Source of the DNA: Bacillota bacterium
GTDB taxonomy: Bacteria > Bacillota > Clostridia > DSM-8532
Direction: 5' to 3'
Length of the DNA stretch: 64,000 bases
Assembly (NCBI GenBank): GCA_023411795.1
Contig: JAEYOK010000018.1
Location: 1 to 64,000 of the forward strand
Positions 51,282-61,478 of the stretch are shown piece by piece. The notes beneath the pieces were generated by a model that worked only from the letters and a program-made list of their open reading frames with translations, was not told the DNA's origin and made no database searches. Both the position numbers and the translations under genes were made by a program. The number at the start of each line of letters is the position of its first letter. The first letter of the stretch is position 1.

Positions 51282-52709
51282 TTATTCCATTTCGAGATAT
51301 ACATCCCCTAAGTCGACATCTTCATACCAATCGGCAGGAATCTCTATGGCGTTATCCTCCATAATGGGCAGATATCCCTCAGCAACTACAAGTACTGAAT
51401 AAGCAGCTCCACTTGGTATATAGAAGCATACGAACATGCCGCTATCATCTGCTTCACCATAAGATAATATCATACTATCCTGAGGATTGTTTATGAAATC
51501 ATCAATGGTGACTCCCGCTTGCAAGAATACGAAAGAAGCTCCTGGAATAGGTTCTTCTGTATATGAATCAACTATTCTTCCGTAAATAGCTACGCCCTCT
51601 CCATAAACAGGATCATCAATACCGGGTGTTGGTGTTGAAGGGGTAGGAAAAATGGGGTCATCTCCCTGAGCTATAGCATCATCCAATACCGGCAATGCCT
51701 GGTTTATAGGCTTAAGATAAAACATTATATCATTATCCGCACCCACCAATTTCGCAGTAGGTACACCAATCATCTCGCCTTTACCATTGATTGCTGTTCC
51801 TCCGCTATTACCGTGATTGACGACCGCATCAGTCTTAATCCAGTCAATAACGGAATCACCGTCATCATCTATAAAGCCCGATACATGTCCGGCGGTAAAG
51901 GTTATGGTTTCTCCTCCCACACCCGGATATCCAAGGATATTGATATCATCTCCCAACTCAACTGAATCGGAGTCGCTGATTTTAGCTGGGACAAGATTCA
52001 AATCAGTAGCACTTAATTGATTCCAGTTAAGATCTGCAACTAATTTAACCACTGCAAGATCCAGTTCCTCAACCCCGCTTCTATACTGAGCTATATACTG
52101 GGGTTGTATATTCTTTTTAATATCATCAGTTATAGCAATTGCTACATAACCCTCAGAATTATATAGTGAGCCATTTTCGCCTACACAATGGAAATTGGTC
52201 AGTATGTAACCATTGTTATTTACAATGGTACCTGAACCCATTGCAATTACATTAAAGTCATCATCTAATGTGTAGAGTTTTATCGTTGATCTGGAAAGCT
52301 TTTGAATATTAATACTTGCAGTAGGGCCGGGATCTTGAGGTTCAACAGTTGAATCTACTATTTTGACATTCTGCTTTACACTCTTAGAAGAACGGTTTCC
52401 GGCTTCATCGTAAGCCACAACATAGTACTCGTATTCTTCTCCCGGAATAACCTCTTTATCCTCATATTTGGTTTTGCTTAACTTAGCAAGTACTTCACCG
52501 TCTTTGTATAACCTGTATTCATCAACTCCTATATTATCATAGCTTTCGCTCCAAGCCAGAGAAACCACCTCTGAGCTTACATCGGATACTGTTAGAAGAG
52601 GAGCTGTCGGAGGAGTCTCATCTTCCTTCTCAAATGAGCATGATGTTAATAACATTGCCATCATAACAATGACGGCTATAAAAATATACTGATGCTTTGT
52701 TTTAAACAT
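51282..52709 (-). CDS. Secreted lipoprotein with FN3 domain and trypsin-like (S1/HtrA-type) protease
   Basis: A 475-residue surface protein. The lipobox LLTSC gives lipidated Cys24. Residues about 33-115 are a fibronectin type III domain (PLLTVSDVSSEVVSLAW). Residues about 130-345 are a chymotrypsin-fold protease with the full triad: His174 (ILTNFHCVG), Asp217 (EELDLAVVKL) and Ser302 (NHGNSGG). A Pro/Thr linker leads to a C-terminal carboxypeptidase-regulatory-like beta domain (about 373-475, YGRIVDSYTEEPIPGA). No PDZ domain is seen. It may act in envelope quality control or substrate processing outside the cell. It is 34 bp after the PrsW-like gene. Confidence 0.85.
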   Translation of the reverse strand: MFKTKHQYIFIAVIVMMAMLLTSCSFEKEDETPPTAPLLTVSDVSSEVVSLAWSESYDNIGVDEYRLYKDGEVLAKLSKTKYEDKEVIPGEEYEYYVVAYDEAGNRSSKSVKQNVKIVDSTVEPQDPGPTASINIQKLSRSTIKLYTLDDDFNVIAMGSGTIVNNNGYILTNFHCVGENGSLYNSEGYVAIAITDDIKKNIQPQYIAQYRSGVEELDLAVVKLVADLNWNQLSATDLNLVPAKISDSDSVELGDDINILGYPGVGGETITFTAGHVSGFIDDDGDSVIDWIKTDAVVNHGNSGGTAINGKGEMIGVPTAKLVGADNDIMFYLKPINQALPVLDDAIAQGDDPIFPTPSTPTPGIDDPVYGEGVAIYGRIVDSYTEEPIPGASFVFLQAGVTIDDFINNPQDSMILSYGEADDSGMFVCFYIPSGAAYSVLVVAEGYLPIMEDNAIEIPADWYEDVDLGDVYLEME

Positions 52710-52743
52710 TAATAATCACTCCATTCTCATATTCTAATTGCCG

Positions 52744-54183
52744 TCAGTTCATATTGAATGAATACGCAACATTACCTAATGTATTATCGTTGATAACGTA
52801 ATTTTTATAATCAGACGATATTGTTATGATATATAAATCACTTCCCGTTATGCTCAGGATGTCTCTTCCGTAACCGATATCAGCTTTTTTAGCACCGCCT
52901 AATCCCGCTTGGCTATTATTAATATAAACATAGTTGATTACATAGGTCTCTTTTCCTTTTATATCAAGAAAATAACCATCCTCGGACTGATAAAATCTGT
53001 AGTTCATACCGGATTTTATAGACCAGGCTGCTGCAGCATTCTGAAGCTTCTCCTCTTCTGACTTTACTTCTACATTTATTAAGCCTGATAAAGGTAATTT
53101 CTTAACGCTGACAAATTCCTGTCCGCCACCATTAGCCATCTTAGCGGCTTTAAAAATATCAACCTCGCTCTTACATTGAATCCAATCAGAAGGGTATTTT
53201 ATCTCTACAACATTATCAACATTGTAAGCCTGATTCTTCACAGCAGCATTGTTTACCAGCATTCCTACGACTATGGTTATTAACAATAAAGCCCACACAG
53301 GAAGAATACCAGCTATTGCCTTCTTGCGTTCCAGAGGTTCGAAAGCTTTATCTCCACCTTCTTTTTCATGGCGTGAAGATATAATAACCAAAACACCGAA
53401 AATAATAATTGCCACGAGAGCTGCCGGTATAAGTCCAATTATGTAATTTACCTTAAAGCCCTGTCTCACCACTGCATCTAACAGGAATTGAGTTAAGGCA
53501 TTAAGGGCTGTTGAAAGCAAAAGGGCCAAAGGAAGCCTTAAAATATTAAATTTCTTTTGCTTAGAAACACCGAGAATATAACAGCTTAATCCGGTAATGC
53601 TGGCATGTGCAAAGGTTTCTATTACAACTAGAGTGGTTGCATTTGTTAGCATTGCACCACCGGAGGAGATTATATTATCTATACTTGTCATGGCTGCAAA
53701 GCCAAGTCCTAGCGCAGAACCGTAAATAATGCCATCAATGTCCTCATCAAATTCCTTACTCGGGTAAACGCTGTATCTGACAGATAGAAGCTTTACTGCC
53801 TCCTGTATTAAAGCAACCAGAATAATAGTAATGACTAAATTGCTACCCATTGTTGTGATACTTTTGTTACTCTGTGGAAAAACAAAAGAGATAATAGGAA
53901 CATATAATGCCTTTTGTACCAAAGCGCCCAAAATTAATGTTTTAAGTACTAAGCTCTTAGGTTCGGGATTAAGTCTATCCTGTCTATAAAAAACAGTCAG
54001 CCAAAGTATTGGCGGAATAATTGCTATAATGACAGATATAATGGTTAATAAGCTTTTGTTTAAATTTAGGCTTATAGTTTTTTCAAGGATAAATGCTATT
54101 AAGACTATTAACAATAAACCGGCAATAGAGATAAAGGTGGAAAGCCACAAACCAAGCTTGGTCTTTGAGTCTTTAATACTCAT
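52744..54183 (-). CDS. PrsW-like membrane protein with degenerate protease motifs
   Basis: A 479-residue membrane protein. The N-terminal half (to about 260) has eight or so helices and matches the PrsW glutamic-type intramembrane protease family. The usual EExxK reads QEAVK, and the glutamate of the FAxxEN motif appears as aspartate in FAAMTSIDN, while the DGIIYG and FAHASITG regions are kept. After two further helices, a soluble C-terminal domain (about 330-479) follows, unlike plain PrsW. Activity is doubtful. PrsW proteins cleave anti-sigma factors; its neighbour is an extracellular protease. Confidence 0.78.
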   Translation of the reverse strand: MSIKDSKTKLGLWLSTFISIAGLLLIVLIAFILEKTISLNLNKSLLTIISVIIAIIPPILWLTVFYRQDRLNPEPKSLVLKTLILGALVQKALYVPIISFVFPQSNKSITTMGSNLVITIILVALIQEAVKLLSVRYSVYPSKEFDEDIDGIIYGSALGLGFAAMTSIDNIISSGGAMLTNATTLVVIETFAHASITGLSCYILGVSKQKKFNILRLPLALLLSTALNALTQFLLDAVVRQGFKVNYIIGLIPAALVAIIIFGVLVIISSRHEKEGGDKAFEPLERKKAIAGILPVWALLLITIVVGMLVNNAAVKNQAYNVDNVVEIKYPSDWIQCKSEVDIFKAAKMANGGGQEFVSVKKLPLSGLINVEVKSEEEKLQNAAAAWSIKSGMNYRFYQSEDGYFLDIKGKETYVINYVYINNSQAGLGGAKKADIGYGRDILSITGSDLYIITISSDYKNYVINDNTLGNVAYSFNMN

Positions 54184-54326
54184 GGTATACCTCCATAACA
54201 GACAGTAAAAAATTATGAGATAAGTTTAGCATATATTGGATATAAAGTCTATTAAATCTAGACCTATAAAACCCATAATATACTGTAGTTATTAGAGTAA
54301 TACACCTCAAAATTCAGGTAAGATTT

Positions 54327-56012
54327 TTAGAACGGAGGTAGAACATCAAGAACTAATAAGGTTATATCATCGGAAAACCTATTCCCTGTAAATTTTTTAA
54401 CATCACCAATTAGAGCCTCTGAAATACGCTCTGATCCCCACTTATTGTTTTTCTTTATAATTTCTTTTAATCGGCTGATTGAGTATTCTTCGCCTTCAGA
54501 ATTGCGCGCTTCGATTAAGCCGTCGGTATATAACACCAGTTTATCTCCAGGAAACAGAAGAACCTGATGATTAACGAATTTTGGCTTTAAAATTTCTCCC
54601 AGCTTGCATATTGCGAAGCCATCATTATCCAATTCCTGGATTGAACCATCAGGACGGATTCTCAAAGGGGTTGTGTTAAGACCTCCTGAAGCATAAGAAA
54701 GAATTCCTGTTTGTGTGTTATATACTCCATAAAGCATTACTATATACATATCATCATTAAAGTTCGCAGAATTAAATGATTCATACAGATGCTTAATAAC
54801 CATGGACGGTATGGTCATTCCCTCTCTGCCGGTTTCTTCCATAAGTGACTGCATTTTTTGGAATGTAAAAATTGATAACATGGCAGCCGAAACTCCATGC
54901 CCTGACACATCTCCAATACAAATACCAAAGTGGTAATTGTCTATTTTAAGTACATTATAGAAATCCCCGCTTAAATTCTCTGCCGGGATATAGCCTGATG
55001 CAAAAGAGACATACTCATCTACGGGCATTCCTGAAGGAAGCATGGACAATTGCATCCCTCTTGCTACTTCTTGATCAGCCATCAGTTTCTCGTTCATACC
55101 TCTCAATTCATCGGTACGCTGATCGACCAACTCATCAAGCTCTGATAAATATGCTGCAAGCTCATCCTTCGCCTTTGTCAATAAATAGTATGGCTTACGA
55201 ATGCTGTGGATATAAAAAGCATAAAACATTAATGAATATGAAACCATTATAAAAAGCTGACTTAGTAAACTCTTAAAATCACTTACGTGCTTTATGCTAA
55301 GCAATGTAATCTCACCGAAAAACATAAATATGAACGCGCTGGATAAGTGCCTGTACACCACTTCACCCGTGCTAATATACTCTTTAATAGCATAATAAAT
55401 ATTATGTAAGCATAGCAGAAAAACAAAGATAATGATAATAATACTAACAACCGAAAACCTATTATTAGAATAGAGTAATTCAGGTTTGGCGTGGGCAGTT
55501 CTTATAATAAAATACCCAACAACAACAGTAATGATGCTTCCCGGGAAAAAAATTACTCTCTTTAATACAGAATGACTTTCTGATTTCATAGCAAAGAATA
55601 CAACAAAACTCAACCCATTAAGGAGCCTTATAATAGTCCAGAAAAAGATTGCGCTTATCGGATGCTCATAAGAAATCATACCTGCAAAATCCCCTGAAGG
55701 ATTTATTATGAGAATCCAATAAAAAATGCCCTCCGTGAAAAAGATAAAACCTGCAATAAGAAAACGATTATTCTTAGTCATAGGAAAGGTAATAAATGAA
55801 ACTAAAAATATTGAGAATGAAACTATTAGTAAAAAAACCTCTGAAATCTTATTAAATATCACGTTTAATTGGATATACTCGGAAATCTGAAAAATATAAT
55901 CTAATGTAAATAGTAATATGTATAAAACAAGGCATAAAATCAGGGTTAAGAATATCTGAAAAAAACGCCCTTTTGAGGTAAAAAAGGATTTCTTAGCTTC
56001 GACGAGATTCAT
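54327..56012 (-). CDS. Membrane-bound PP2C (SpoIIE-type) serine phosphatase
   Basis: A 561-residue protein. Residues about 15-280 have eight membrane helices (7TM/MASE-like). A coiled coil (about 280-325, ending DQEVARGMQLSMLP) links to the phosphatase domain (about 330-560). Metal-binding aspartates are present in SGDFYN, GDVSGHG and FSDDITLLVL. Such RsbU/SpoIIE-like phosphatases usually dephosphorylate anti-sigma antagonists. No such partner is adjacent; the Tad pilus operon follows upstream with about 120 bp between. Confidence 0.88.
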   Translation of the reverse strand: MNLVEAKKSFFTSKGRFFQIFLTLILCLVLYILLFTLDYIFQISEYIQLNVIFNKISEVFLLIVSFSIFLVSFITFPMTKNNRFLIAGFIFFTEGIFYWILIINPSGDFAGMISYEHPISAIFFWTIIRLLNGLSFVVFFAMKSESHSVLKRVIFFPGSIITVVVGYFIIRTAHAKPELLYSNNRFSVVSIIIIIFVFLLCLHNIYYAIKEYISTGEVVYRHLSSAFIFMFFGEITLLSIKHVSDFKSLLSQLFIMVSYSLMFYAFYIHSIRKPYYLLTKAKDELAAYLSELDELVDQRTDELRGMNEKLMADQEVARGMQLSMLPSGMPVDEYVSFASGYIPAENLSGDFYNVLKIDNYHFGICIGDVSGHGVSAAMLSIFTFQKMQSLMEETGREGMTIPSMVIKHLYESFNSANFNDDMYIVMLYGVYNTQTGILSYASGGLNTTPLRIRPDGSIQELDNDGFAICKLGEILKPKFVNHQVLLFPGDKLVLYTDGLIEARNSEGEEYSISRLKEIIKKNNKWGSERISEALIGDVKKFTGNRFSDDITLLVLDVLPPF

Positions 56013-56135
56013 TCCTTATCCTCCGGTTTTTTATCCTTTCGTACTCTAAATACTACTTTTGTAAAATAATACAGTTAAATTGTTTTAACTAAAACTATTT
56101 TACCATATCCTGTCGAAGTAAGACAACTGTGGTCT

Positions 56136-57053
56136 TTATTTTGAAAACAAATCTATGAGATTTATTACGACGGGCCCTAGTAACACAATAAAAATTGTTG
56201 GGAAAATAAAAACGACCATTGGTATCAACATCTTAATCGGAGCCTTCATAGCCTTTTCCGATATTCTCTGTTTTCTGTTTTGTCTTATTTGCTCTGATTG
56301 TATCCTTAAGACTCTTCCTAGGCTCACGCCCAATTGATCAGCCTGAACTACCGAACCCACAAAGCTTCTTAAATCTTGAACCCCTATACGATCAGCCATT
56401 TGATAAAGAGCATCTTTTTTTGTTTTTCCAACTTTCATCTCCTGAAGTACTATATCAAATTCATGAGCCAGAGCCCCCGGCATTTTTTCAACCACTTTTA
56501 AAAGCGCGGAATCAAAAGTAAGGCCAGCTTCAACACTTACAGTAAGTATGTCCATAATATCAGGTAAGCTCTTTGACACCTCTGTCTGTCGTTTGCGAAT
56601 TTTGCTGTTCAGGAGCATATTTGGAAAAAGAAAACCAATCATTGCCGTAGCAATTACAAAAAGGATTATGTTTTTTATATCCATACGAAGTTGCAGAAAA
56701 AGAATCAGGATTATTATCGGAAGACCAAAAATCATAAACGCCTGTAATCCTAGCCAGTTATTTACTCCCCAGTTATTGGGCTTTCCAGCCATAATAATTT
56801 TTTCCTCCATGTTTGAAATCATCTCACGGGGAGCCAACTTCAGAATTGCCTTTCCGATGTTCTCAAATACCGGCTTGATAACACGTTCTTTAAAAGATCG
56901 GTTTAGTTCGTCCACCGGTATATTTTGATCAGCCTGATTTTTTATATAATCCAGACGCTGGGAGATATTTTCCTCGCTACTATCCTTAAGTGTTAGCACA
57001 TTATAAACCAGATATGAAAGTGATATAAACATCAGCAGTAATAAAAGTCCCAC
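56136..57053 (-). CDS. tadC: Tad pilus inner-membrane protein TadC
   Basis: A 305-residue type II secretion F-domain protein with about four membrane helices. The F domain (about 160-290) has DIMDILTVSVEAGLTFDSALLKV and FVGSVVQADQLGVSLGRVL. It forms the inner-membrane platform with TadB, and the two genes are 10 bp apart. Confidence 0.9.
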   Translation of the reverse strand: MGLLLLLMFISLSYLVYNVLTLKDSSEENISQRLDYIKNQADQNIPVDELNRSFKERVIKPVFENIGKAILKLAPREMISNMEEKIIMAGKPNNWGVNNWLGLQAFMIFGLPIIILILFLQLRMDIKNIILFVIATAMIGFLFPNMLLNSKIRKRQTEVSKSLPDIMDILTVSVEAGLTFDSALLKVVEKMPGALAHEFDIVLQEMKVGKTKKDALYQMADRIGVQDLRSFVGSVVQADQLGVSLGRVLRIQSEQIRQNRKQRISEKAMKAPIKMLIPMVVFIFPTIFIVLLGPVVINLIDLFSK

Positions 57054-57063
57054 AATACCCCTC

Positions 57064-58035
57064 CTAAACCTCTATGTTTATTATTTTTCGGACAAAAATA
57101 ATACCGATACCTTCCATTACGAGAGCGAGAAATATCATCAGTATGCCGATGGGATTTCTAATCATCGTCAACATTTGATCAGGATTCATAACACAAACCG
57201 CCGCAGCCAGAAAAAATGGAAGAAGTGAAATAATCCAGCCTGACATACGTCCCTGAGCTGTCAAGGTTTTTATCTCCCCTTTAGCCCTGATACGCAGCCG
57301 AATAGTCTCTGAGATATTATCCAATATCTCTGCTAGATTTCCACCTATTTGTCTTTGTATTAAAACGGCTGTCACCATCAGCTCCAAATCATCGCTTCCC
57401 ACTCTATTGACCATATTTTCAAGAGCGGTTTCGGTATTTACCCCTAAACTTATTTCTTTTTGAAGTTTCGAAAACTCATCGACCACAGGGCCCTTAAGCT
57501 CACGGCTTACTGAATCAACAGCCTGAAAGAAACTATGGCCGGCTTTCATTGCATTGGAAAGAACAGATATGGTATCACCTAGTTGATTATTAAGAGCCTT
57601 GAGACGCTTACTGATTTTACTGTTCAGTGATAAAAGTGGTATAAACCACCCCAATAACGCCATGGCAGTAATCATAAATATGTTATTGAATAGCAGCACA
57701 CCTAGAAAGGCTAGAACTATTAACAATATAAGGCATATAGAAAGGAACTCTTCAGGTTTCATTAAAAGGTTTGCCTTCACAAGCTTCTTTCTAATATCAT
57801 TTTTATATTTACTGAAAACACCTGCTTTTTCTATGCCCCTAGAAAGGACTCCTAGCCCCTGCCTATAGTTTTCGTTCTTCTTTGGTTTATCATCTTTATT
57901 GATCTCAACCTGTCCAGTATATACTCCTATACGGCTTATATATTTATTCTTTTTAAATAATTCCAGTAGCTGATATAAGAATATAAAGAGGGATACCCCA
58001 AAGATTAAGAGAATTAACGACATCGGTAATCCCAT
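57064..58035 (-). CDS. tadB: Tad pilus inner-membrane protein TadB
   Basis: A 323-residue F-domain protein, a paralogue of TadC. It has an N-terminal helix, a basic cytoplasmic region and the F domain (about 150-280, DTISVLSNAMKAGHSFFQAV, IQRQIGGNLAEILDNIS). It lies 2 bp after the tadA stop, implying coupled translation. Confidence 0.9.
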   Translation of the reverse strand: MGLPMSLILLIFGVSLFIFLYQLLELFKKNKYISRIGVYTGQVEINKDDKPKKNENYRQGLGVLSRGIEKAGVFSKYKNDIRKKLVKANLLMKPEEFLSICLILLIVLAFLGVLLFNNIFMITAMALLGWFIPLLSLNSKISKRLKALNNQLGDTISVLSNAMKAGHSFFQAVDSVSRELKGPVVDEFSKLQKEISLGVNTETALENMVNRVGSDDLELMVTAVLIQRQIGGNLAEILDNISETIRLRIRAKGEIKTLTAQGRMSGWIISLLPFFLAAAVCVMNPDQMLTMIRNPIGILMIFLALVMEGIGIIFVRKIINIEV

Positions 58036-58037
58036 AC

Positions 58038-59405
58038 TTATGCCTCCTTAATATTACCGGAAAAAATATCAGAAGATATTGCAATGCCGTTTTTTTGAAG
58101 CTTTTCTATAAAGGTCGGTTTTAATCCTGTTGGTACTAATCTGCCTGTTTTATGGCCTGAATCGCCATAATCACCTTCACGATATACAAAAAGATCTTGA
58201 AGCGTTATAACATCGCCTTCCATACCGACTACTTCTGTTATATGGGTTATCTTTCTGCTTCCGTCTTTAAGACGTGATTGTTGTACAATAAGGTCAATTG
58301 CAGAAGAAATCTGCTCGCGGATAGCTTTTATAGGAAGGTCCATTCCCGCCATCAGAACCATTGTCTCCAGTCGGGAAAGCATATCTCTGGGAGTGTTGGC
58401 ATGACCGGTGGTCAAAGAGCCATCATGGCCTGTATTCATAGCCTGTAGCATATCGAGGGCTTCTCCCGATCTGACTTCACCTACAATGATACGGTCAGGC
58501 CTCATTCGAAGAGAGTTTCTAACTAAATCACGAATTGTAACAGTTCCTTTCCCCTCAACATTGGGTGGACGAGTTTCCAATCTTACTATGTGGGATTGGT
58601 GAAGCTGAAGCTCAGCCGCATCTTCTATAGTTACTATTCGCTCATCTGAAGGAATGAATGACGATATAACATTCAAGGTAGTTGTTTTACCACTACCGGT
58701 ACCACCCGATACTACAATATTAAGGCGGGATTCAACACATGCTTTCAGAAATTGAGCAACCTCTGATGTGAGCGTTCCAAACCTAATTAAATCGCTAACT
58801 GTAAAGGGTTTTTCAGAGAATTTCCGAATTGTAATAGTCGGCCCGTTTAAAGCTAGAGGAGGAATTATTATATTTACACGGGAGCCGTTGGGAAGTCTTG
58901 CGTCTACCATGGGTGAGCTTTCGTCTATACGTCTGCCCAAAGGCGCAACTATTCTCTCAATTATATGCATAACATGGGCATTATCCCGGAAAGAAACATC
59001 ACTTAGCTCCAATCTTCCCTTACGCTCTACATATACTTGATTTGGTGAATTAACCATGACCTCGTTAATCTGCGGGTCATTTAAAAGAGGTGTAATGGGT
59101 CCGAAGCCAATCGTCTCGTTGATTATATCCCGTGCAATTACATTCCTTTCATTCCGGGTCAAATATTGTGCTTCACTTTCAATTACTCCATTGACAATAT
59201 TTCGAATTTCTTCTTCCACAGCTGCCATATCGTTGGTGTCATCCTGTGATATTTTTACCTCTTCGACGACCTTATCAAATATTCTTTTTTTTATATCTTT
59301 ATATGGATCGGATTTTTGTTCTTCCTTTGTTCCTAAAGCAGGATTAATCTTACCCTTTTTATTTTCCTCATCCTTATCCATAGCCAATCTTTCAAGAAGT
59401 CCCAT
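58038..59405 (-). CDS. tadA: Tad pilus assembly ATPase TadA/CpaF
   Basis: A 455-residue hexameric secretion ATPase. Walker A VSGGTGSGKTTTLN, the Asp box TIEDAAELQL, Walker B-like RIIVGEVRSGEA and the His box GSLTTGHANTP are complete. N-terminal residues 1-80 form the CpaF-type helical region. It powers Flp pilin assembly. Confidence 0.93.
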   Translation of the reverse strand: MGLLERLAMDKDEENKKGKINPALGTKEEQKSDPYKDIKKRIFDKVVEEVKISQDDTNDMAAVEEEIRNIVNGVIESEAQYLTRNERNVIARDIINETIGFGPITPLLNDPQINEVMVNSPNQVYVERKGRLELSDVSFRDNAHVMHIIERIVAPLGRRIDESSPMVDARLPNGSRVNIIIPPLALNGPTITIRKFSEKPFTVSDLIRFGTLTSEVAQFLKACVESRLNIVVSGGTGSGKTTTLNVISSFIPSDERIVTIEDAAELQLHQSHIVRLETRPPNVEGKGTVTIRDLVRNSLRMRPDRIIVGEVRSGEALDMLQAMNTGHDGSLTTGHANTPRDMLSRLETMVLMAGMDLPIKAIREQISSAIDLIVQQSRLKDGSRKITHITEVVGMEGDVITLQDLFVYREGDYGDSGHKTGRLVPTGLKPTFIEKLQKNGIAISSDIFSGNIKEA

Positions 59406-59462
59406 TTATACCTCCATCAGGCCACCTTGCGGCAATACAAATAATAATTATTAGACTATTTC

Positions 59463-60662
59463 TTAGAATTGAAAAACTTTCCAAAGAGCACGTTTTTCAA
59501 CTGCCGGAGACTCGCCATTGTTATTAATCTTCTCCGCCAGACGAAAAACAGACCTTGCCACCTTGGTGTCAACTCTTGACATAACAAATGGAATGCCTTT
59601 ATTGGCACTGGTTATCACAGTATTACTATCTTCGGGAATATTCTCCCAAATAGGATATCCTACCGTCTCTTCAAATTCGGAGTAATTTACTCCATATTGT
59701 TCATTAGCCTTGTTTACAATAACGCTTATCTTATCTTTATATCTCAGATTCTCCATTATATTGAGACCAACCTTGATATTCTTAATGGCGGGCAAATCCA
59801 ATGTAGACACTACAAGAATTTTTTCTGAGTTATCCAAAGCAGTAAATACGATATCCTGAAAAGCTGCAGGGACGTCGATAATAACATAATGAAAGTTTCC
59901 GTTAAGAAGGCCGAGTACTCTCTCTATATGCTTATTATCAATAAACTCTGCATATTCTGGCTTAATTGGAGCAGGCAGTACATGCACTCCGCTAAAATGT
60001 GTAGTCAAATAATCATTCACTAAGTCCGAGTCTAAGGTGTTTATATCCTTCACTAGATCATAAATTGTGTTTTTGACCATCAAATTCATCATAACAGCAA
60101 CATCTCCGAATTGAAGGTCTAAATCTAAAAGACATACTCTCTTTTTGGTATTACGAGCCAAGGTGACTGCCAGGTTGGTAGCTATGGTGGTTTTACCTAC
60201 GCCACCTTTGGTACTGAATACAGTTATAACTTTGGTTTGTATTACCTGATCCACAAGCTTAATATTATGTTTTCTTTTATTCTGAACATCATAGGTTTTA
60301 GTTATTGATGATACAAGCTCATCTGAGGAAAAAGGCTTTACTAAATACTCCCTGGCCCCTGCAAACATAGCCTTCTTTAGATACTCATTCTCCGACTGAA
60401 CGGACATAATAATGACACCGATATCAGGAATGGTACCTGTTAATAGGTTTGTTGCAGTTAATCCGTCCATGTCGGGCATATTAACATCAATCAGCACTAT
60501 ATCAGGCTTAATCTTTTGGCATAGCTTAACCCCCTCTTTACCTCCATATGCTGTTCCGACGACCACAATTGACTTTTGACTTAACTCAAGTAAGGTTTTT
60601 ATATGCTTAACAGTATCTATACTGTCATCGATTATTACCACTTTAATTTTTCCGGCATCCAT
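59463..60662 (-). CDS. tadZ: Tad localisation protein TadZ/CpaE (receiver plus ParA-like ATPase)
   Basis: A 399-residue protein. Residues 1-125 form a response-regulator receiver with intact phosphoacceptor (LIDVNMPDMDG) and Lys (VKPFSS). Residues about 135-385 form a ParA/MinD-like ATPase with the deviant Walker A STKGGVGKTTIATNL. In classic TadZ the receiver is degenerate; here it keeps the acidic and lysine residues, so phosphorylation is possible. It positions the pilus machine. Confidence 0.88.
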   Translation of the reverse strand: MDAGKIKVVIIDDSIDTVKHIKTLLELSQKSIVVVGTAYGGKEGVKLCQKIKPDIVLIDVNMPDMDGLTATNLLTGTIPDIGVIIMSVQSENEYLKKAMFAGAREYLVKPFSSDELVSSITKTYDVQNKRKHNIKLVDQVIQTKVITVFSTKGGVGKTTIATNLAVTLARNTKKRVCLLDLDLQFGDVAVMMNLMVKNTIYDLVKDINTLDSDLVNDYLTTHFSGVHVLPAPIKPEYAEFIDNKHIERVLGLLNGNFHYVIIDVPAAFQDIVFTALDNSEKILVVSTLDLPAIKNIKVGLNIMENLRYKDKISVIVNKANEQYGVNYSEFEETVGYPIWENIPEDSNTVITSANKGIPFVMSRVDTKVARSVFRLAEKINNNGESPAVEKRALWKVFQF

Positions 60663-61463
60663 TTATTGATCCCCCCCATCAAGAAAATTCATCAATCTTT
60701 CAAGAATGCTGTCGGGTATTAAGCTTTCGATAATAACACCGGGAGTGTCCACAATCTTAACGTCCTCATTACCTCTAAGGATTAAAGAAAAATCAGCAAA
60801 AGCATTTGTAAATGAGATTTTCTCGGCATCCTCGGGAGTTACCAACAGAGTAACTGTTCTTGGAAGTTGATCTTGTTCTAAAGACTGGGATTCAGCGTTA
60901 TCGGTATTCTTTTTTACCCGGCTTGGTCCTATGGCAAGAACTTCAATATTTTGAACAACAATTTTACTCAAATCTACGGTATCATCATCCGCTGTTTTTA
61001 TGGTATAATTTCCAACGACATCTACCTTGTCCCCTACCCTTAATTGGTTGGTGAATACTGAATTCTCATCAACAAAAATAGAAATTGCTCGTTTCCCCTT
61101 AGGAATATTAAATGAAAGTGTGAGGTTCTCCCATTCCGTCAGTCTCTCATTTCGAAATGGTTCCCCCATAATTATTGGTTCCTTGGCATAAAGCATTTCT
61201 ATACTTTTCCGGTCATTTATTATACCTTCCGGTAAAGCGTCCTCAGGTACTTCCATTGTCTTAATATCACTAGCATTAATCTGTTCCCCAACCATGATAT
61301 TTCTGGAAGCCACAAGAAGCGTTATCTTAGGTTCTTCTTCTTTAATTGGTTTATTAAGACCTTTTATATAACTAAAAACAAGCCCACATGATATTAGGGC
61401 AAAAATCAAAGATACAACTAGAGCTTTTTTATTTATCTTTTTCTCCATAAAGCCTCTCCCCAC
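60663..61463 (-). CDS. cpaB: Flp pilus assembly protein RcpC/CpaB
   Basis: A 266-residue protein with one N-terminal membrane helix, then an SAF domain (about 47-110, VASRNIMVGEQINASDIKTMEVP) and an RcpC domain (about 115-240, KRAISIFVDENSVFTNQLRVGDKVDVV, shown in parts). It ends with a short acidic tail. The gene abuts tadZ. In Gram-positives, without an outer membrane, it presumably acts in the wall space. Confidence 0.87.
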   Translation of the reverse strand: MGRGFMEKKINKKALVVSLIFALISCGLVFSYIKGLNKPIKEEEPKITLLVASRNIMVGEQINASDIKTMEVPEDALPEGIINDRKSIEMLYAKEPIIMGEPFRNERLTEWENLTLSFNIPKGKRAISIFVDENSVFTNQLRVGDKVDVVGNYTIKTADDDTVDLSKIVVQNIEVLAIGPSRVKKNTDNAESQSLEQDQLPRTVTLLVTPEDAEKISFTNAFADFSLILRGNEDVKIVDTPGVIIESLIPDSILERLMNFLDGGDQ

Positions 61464-61478
61464 ATCATGACAGCATGG

